A stretch of DNA of 34,955 nucleotides, taken from NCBI GenBank assembly GCA_947631865.1, contig CANRNF010000028.1, forward strand, positions 1 to 34,955. The letters run 5' to 3'. Both the position numbers and the translations under genes were made by a program. Below are positions 31,084 to 34,955 of this stretch, piece by piece; within the stretch, counting starts at the first letter, position 1, and each line of letters opens with the position of its first letter. The DNA comes from an uncultured Oscillospiraceae bacterium (GTDB taxonomy: Bacteria > Bacillota > Clostridia > Oscillospirales > Oscillospiraceae). The notes under the pieces are model-generated. The model was given only the letters and a program-made list of their open reading frames with translations. It was not told the DNA's origin and did no database searches.

Positions 31084-31110
31084 AAAAAGGCGGCGGAAAA
31101 GCTCCGCCGC
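31084..31110 (-). terminator. Terminator-like hairpin in front of the GT-C gene
   Basis: On the minus strand, an 8-bp stem (31103-31110 with 31090-31097) and a five-base loop are followed by CTTTTT (31084-31089), 20 bases before the TTG start. It could be an attenuator of the GT-C gene or a stop for antisense RNA from the rpoB promoter region. Confidence 0.55.
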
Positions 31111-31133
31111 GGGAAAAGTTCATAAAAATTGTC

Positions 31134-31163
31134 TTGACAGGTATGAATTAAAAATGATAGAAT
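31134..31163 (+). promoter_or_regulatory. Promoter of rpoB
   Basis: Consensus -35 TTGACA (31134-31139), 18-base spacer, -10 TAGAAT (31158-31163). The region is strongly AT-rich. It leaves a leader of roughly 140 bases before the start codon. Confidence 0.75.
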
Positions 31164-31180
31164 AATTTGCTATGCTCAGA

Positions 31181-31204
31181 AGGATGGGCATTAGCACCCA
31201 TCCT
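31181..31204 (+). promoter_or_regulatory. Stem-loop in the rpoB leader
   Basis: An 8-bp perfect stem, AGGATGGG (31181-31188) with CCCATCCT (31197-31204), loop CATTAGCA, about 12 bases after the expected transcription start. It is followed by CATCGTCTTTATATT, so it could act as a weak attenuator or a 5' stabilising stem. Confidence 0.6.
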
Positions 31205-31311
31205 CATCGTCTTTATATTACCACATTCACAGAAAAAATCAAGGCGAGAGACAAAATTTGTAACAACTTACCCTGGCGTATCATCATATACCAAAGGAGT
31301 GATCGAAACAC

Positions 31312-34955
<3,644 letters not shown>

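Overview
The window looks like a chromosomal segment of a high-GC gut Clostridia, most likely Oscillospiraceae/Oscillospirales. The reasons are GC-rich genes with strong AGGAGG-type ribosome sites and TTGACA/TATAAT promoters, together with a Gram-positive gene set: SLH surface protein, Mini-RNase III, RqcH, FtsK/SpoIIIE, an Rrf2 regulator with a NifS/NifU pair, and a Gram-positive-type bile salt hydrolase. The genus is not decidable from sequence alone.

Layout. 1-1.9 kb: start of a dicarboxylate/amino-acid symporter (-), a lipoprotein (-), TspO (+). 1.9-5.85 kb: Fe-S and tRNA-thiolation operon nifS-nifU-mnmA-HD hydrolase-rrf2. 5.9-7.3 kb: a CHAP cell-wall hydrolase and a convergent rubrerythrin. 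7.36-13.27 kb: uppP-ftsK-mrnC-rqcH, driven from a symmetric divergent promoter shared with rubrerythrin. 13.3-15.7 kb: SLH surface protein (-), tRNA-Leu(GAG), alpha/beta hydrolase. 15.77-17.54 kb: a visibly lower-GC three-gene module on the minus strand (HsdR_N-like PD-(D/E)XK protein, voltage-sensor K+ channel, 55-residue basic protein). 17.55-18.57 kb: cysK, whose leader carries a dyad resembling the one at the nifS promoter. 18.58-18.86 kb: hairpin-rich repeat element. 18.9-20.2 kb: class I/II aminotransferase (-). 20.3-24.4 kb: lic-type choline/phosphocholine operon (-): HTH-nucleotidyltransferase-choline kinase fusion, LicC-like cytidylyltransferase, BCCT importer; divergent from a bile salt hydrolase at 24.4-25.4 kb. 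25.4-26.9 kb: acyltransferase and PAP2 phosphatase (-). 27.0-29.8 kb: pfkA and a beta-CASP metallo-hydrolase. 29.8-31.1 kb: GT-C glycosyltransferase (-). 31.1 kb to the end: rpoB, running off the window.

Themes. (i) Sulfur and Fe-S homeostasis: NifS, NifU, MnmA, an Rrf2 regulator with four clustered cysteines, and CysK are linked by similar AGGAAAT-containing dyads, suggesting one regulon. (ii) Host interface: bile salt hydrolase and choline import/activation share a short divergent promoter region. (iii) Probable transferred DNA: the nuclease-like/ion-channel/basic-peptide module differs in base composition from its neighbours, forms a tight operon, and is the best candidate for an uncharacterised system, perhaps defensive. 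Most remaining genes are ordinary housekeeping functions. Database searches were not possible; family calls rest on recognisable motifs and length.
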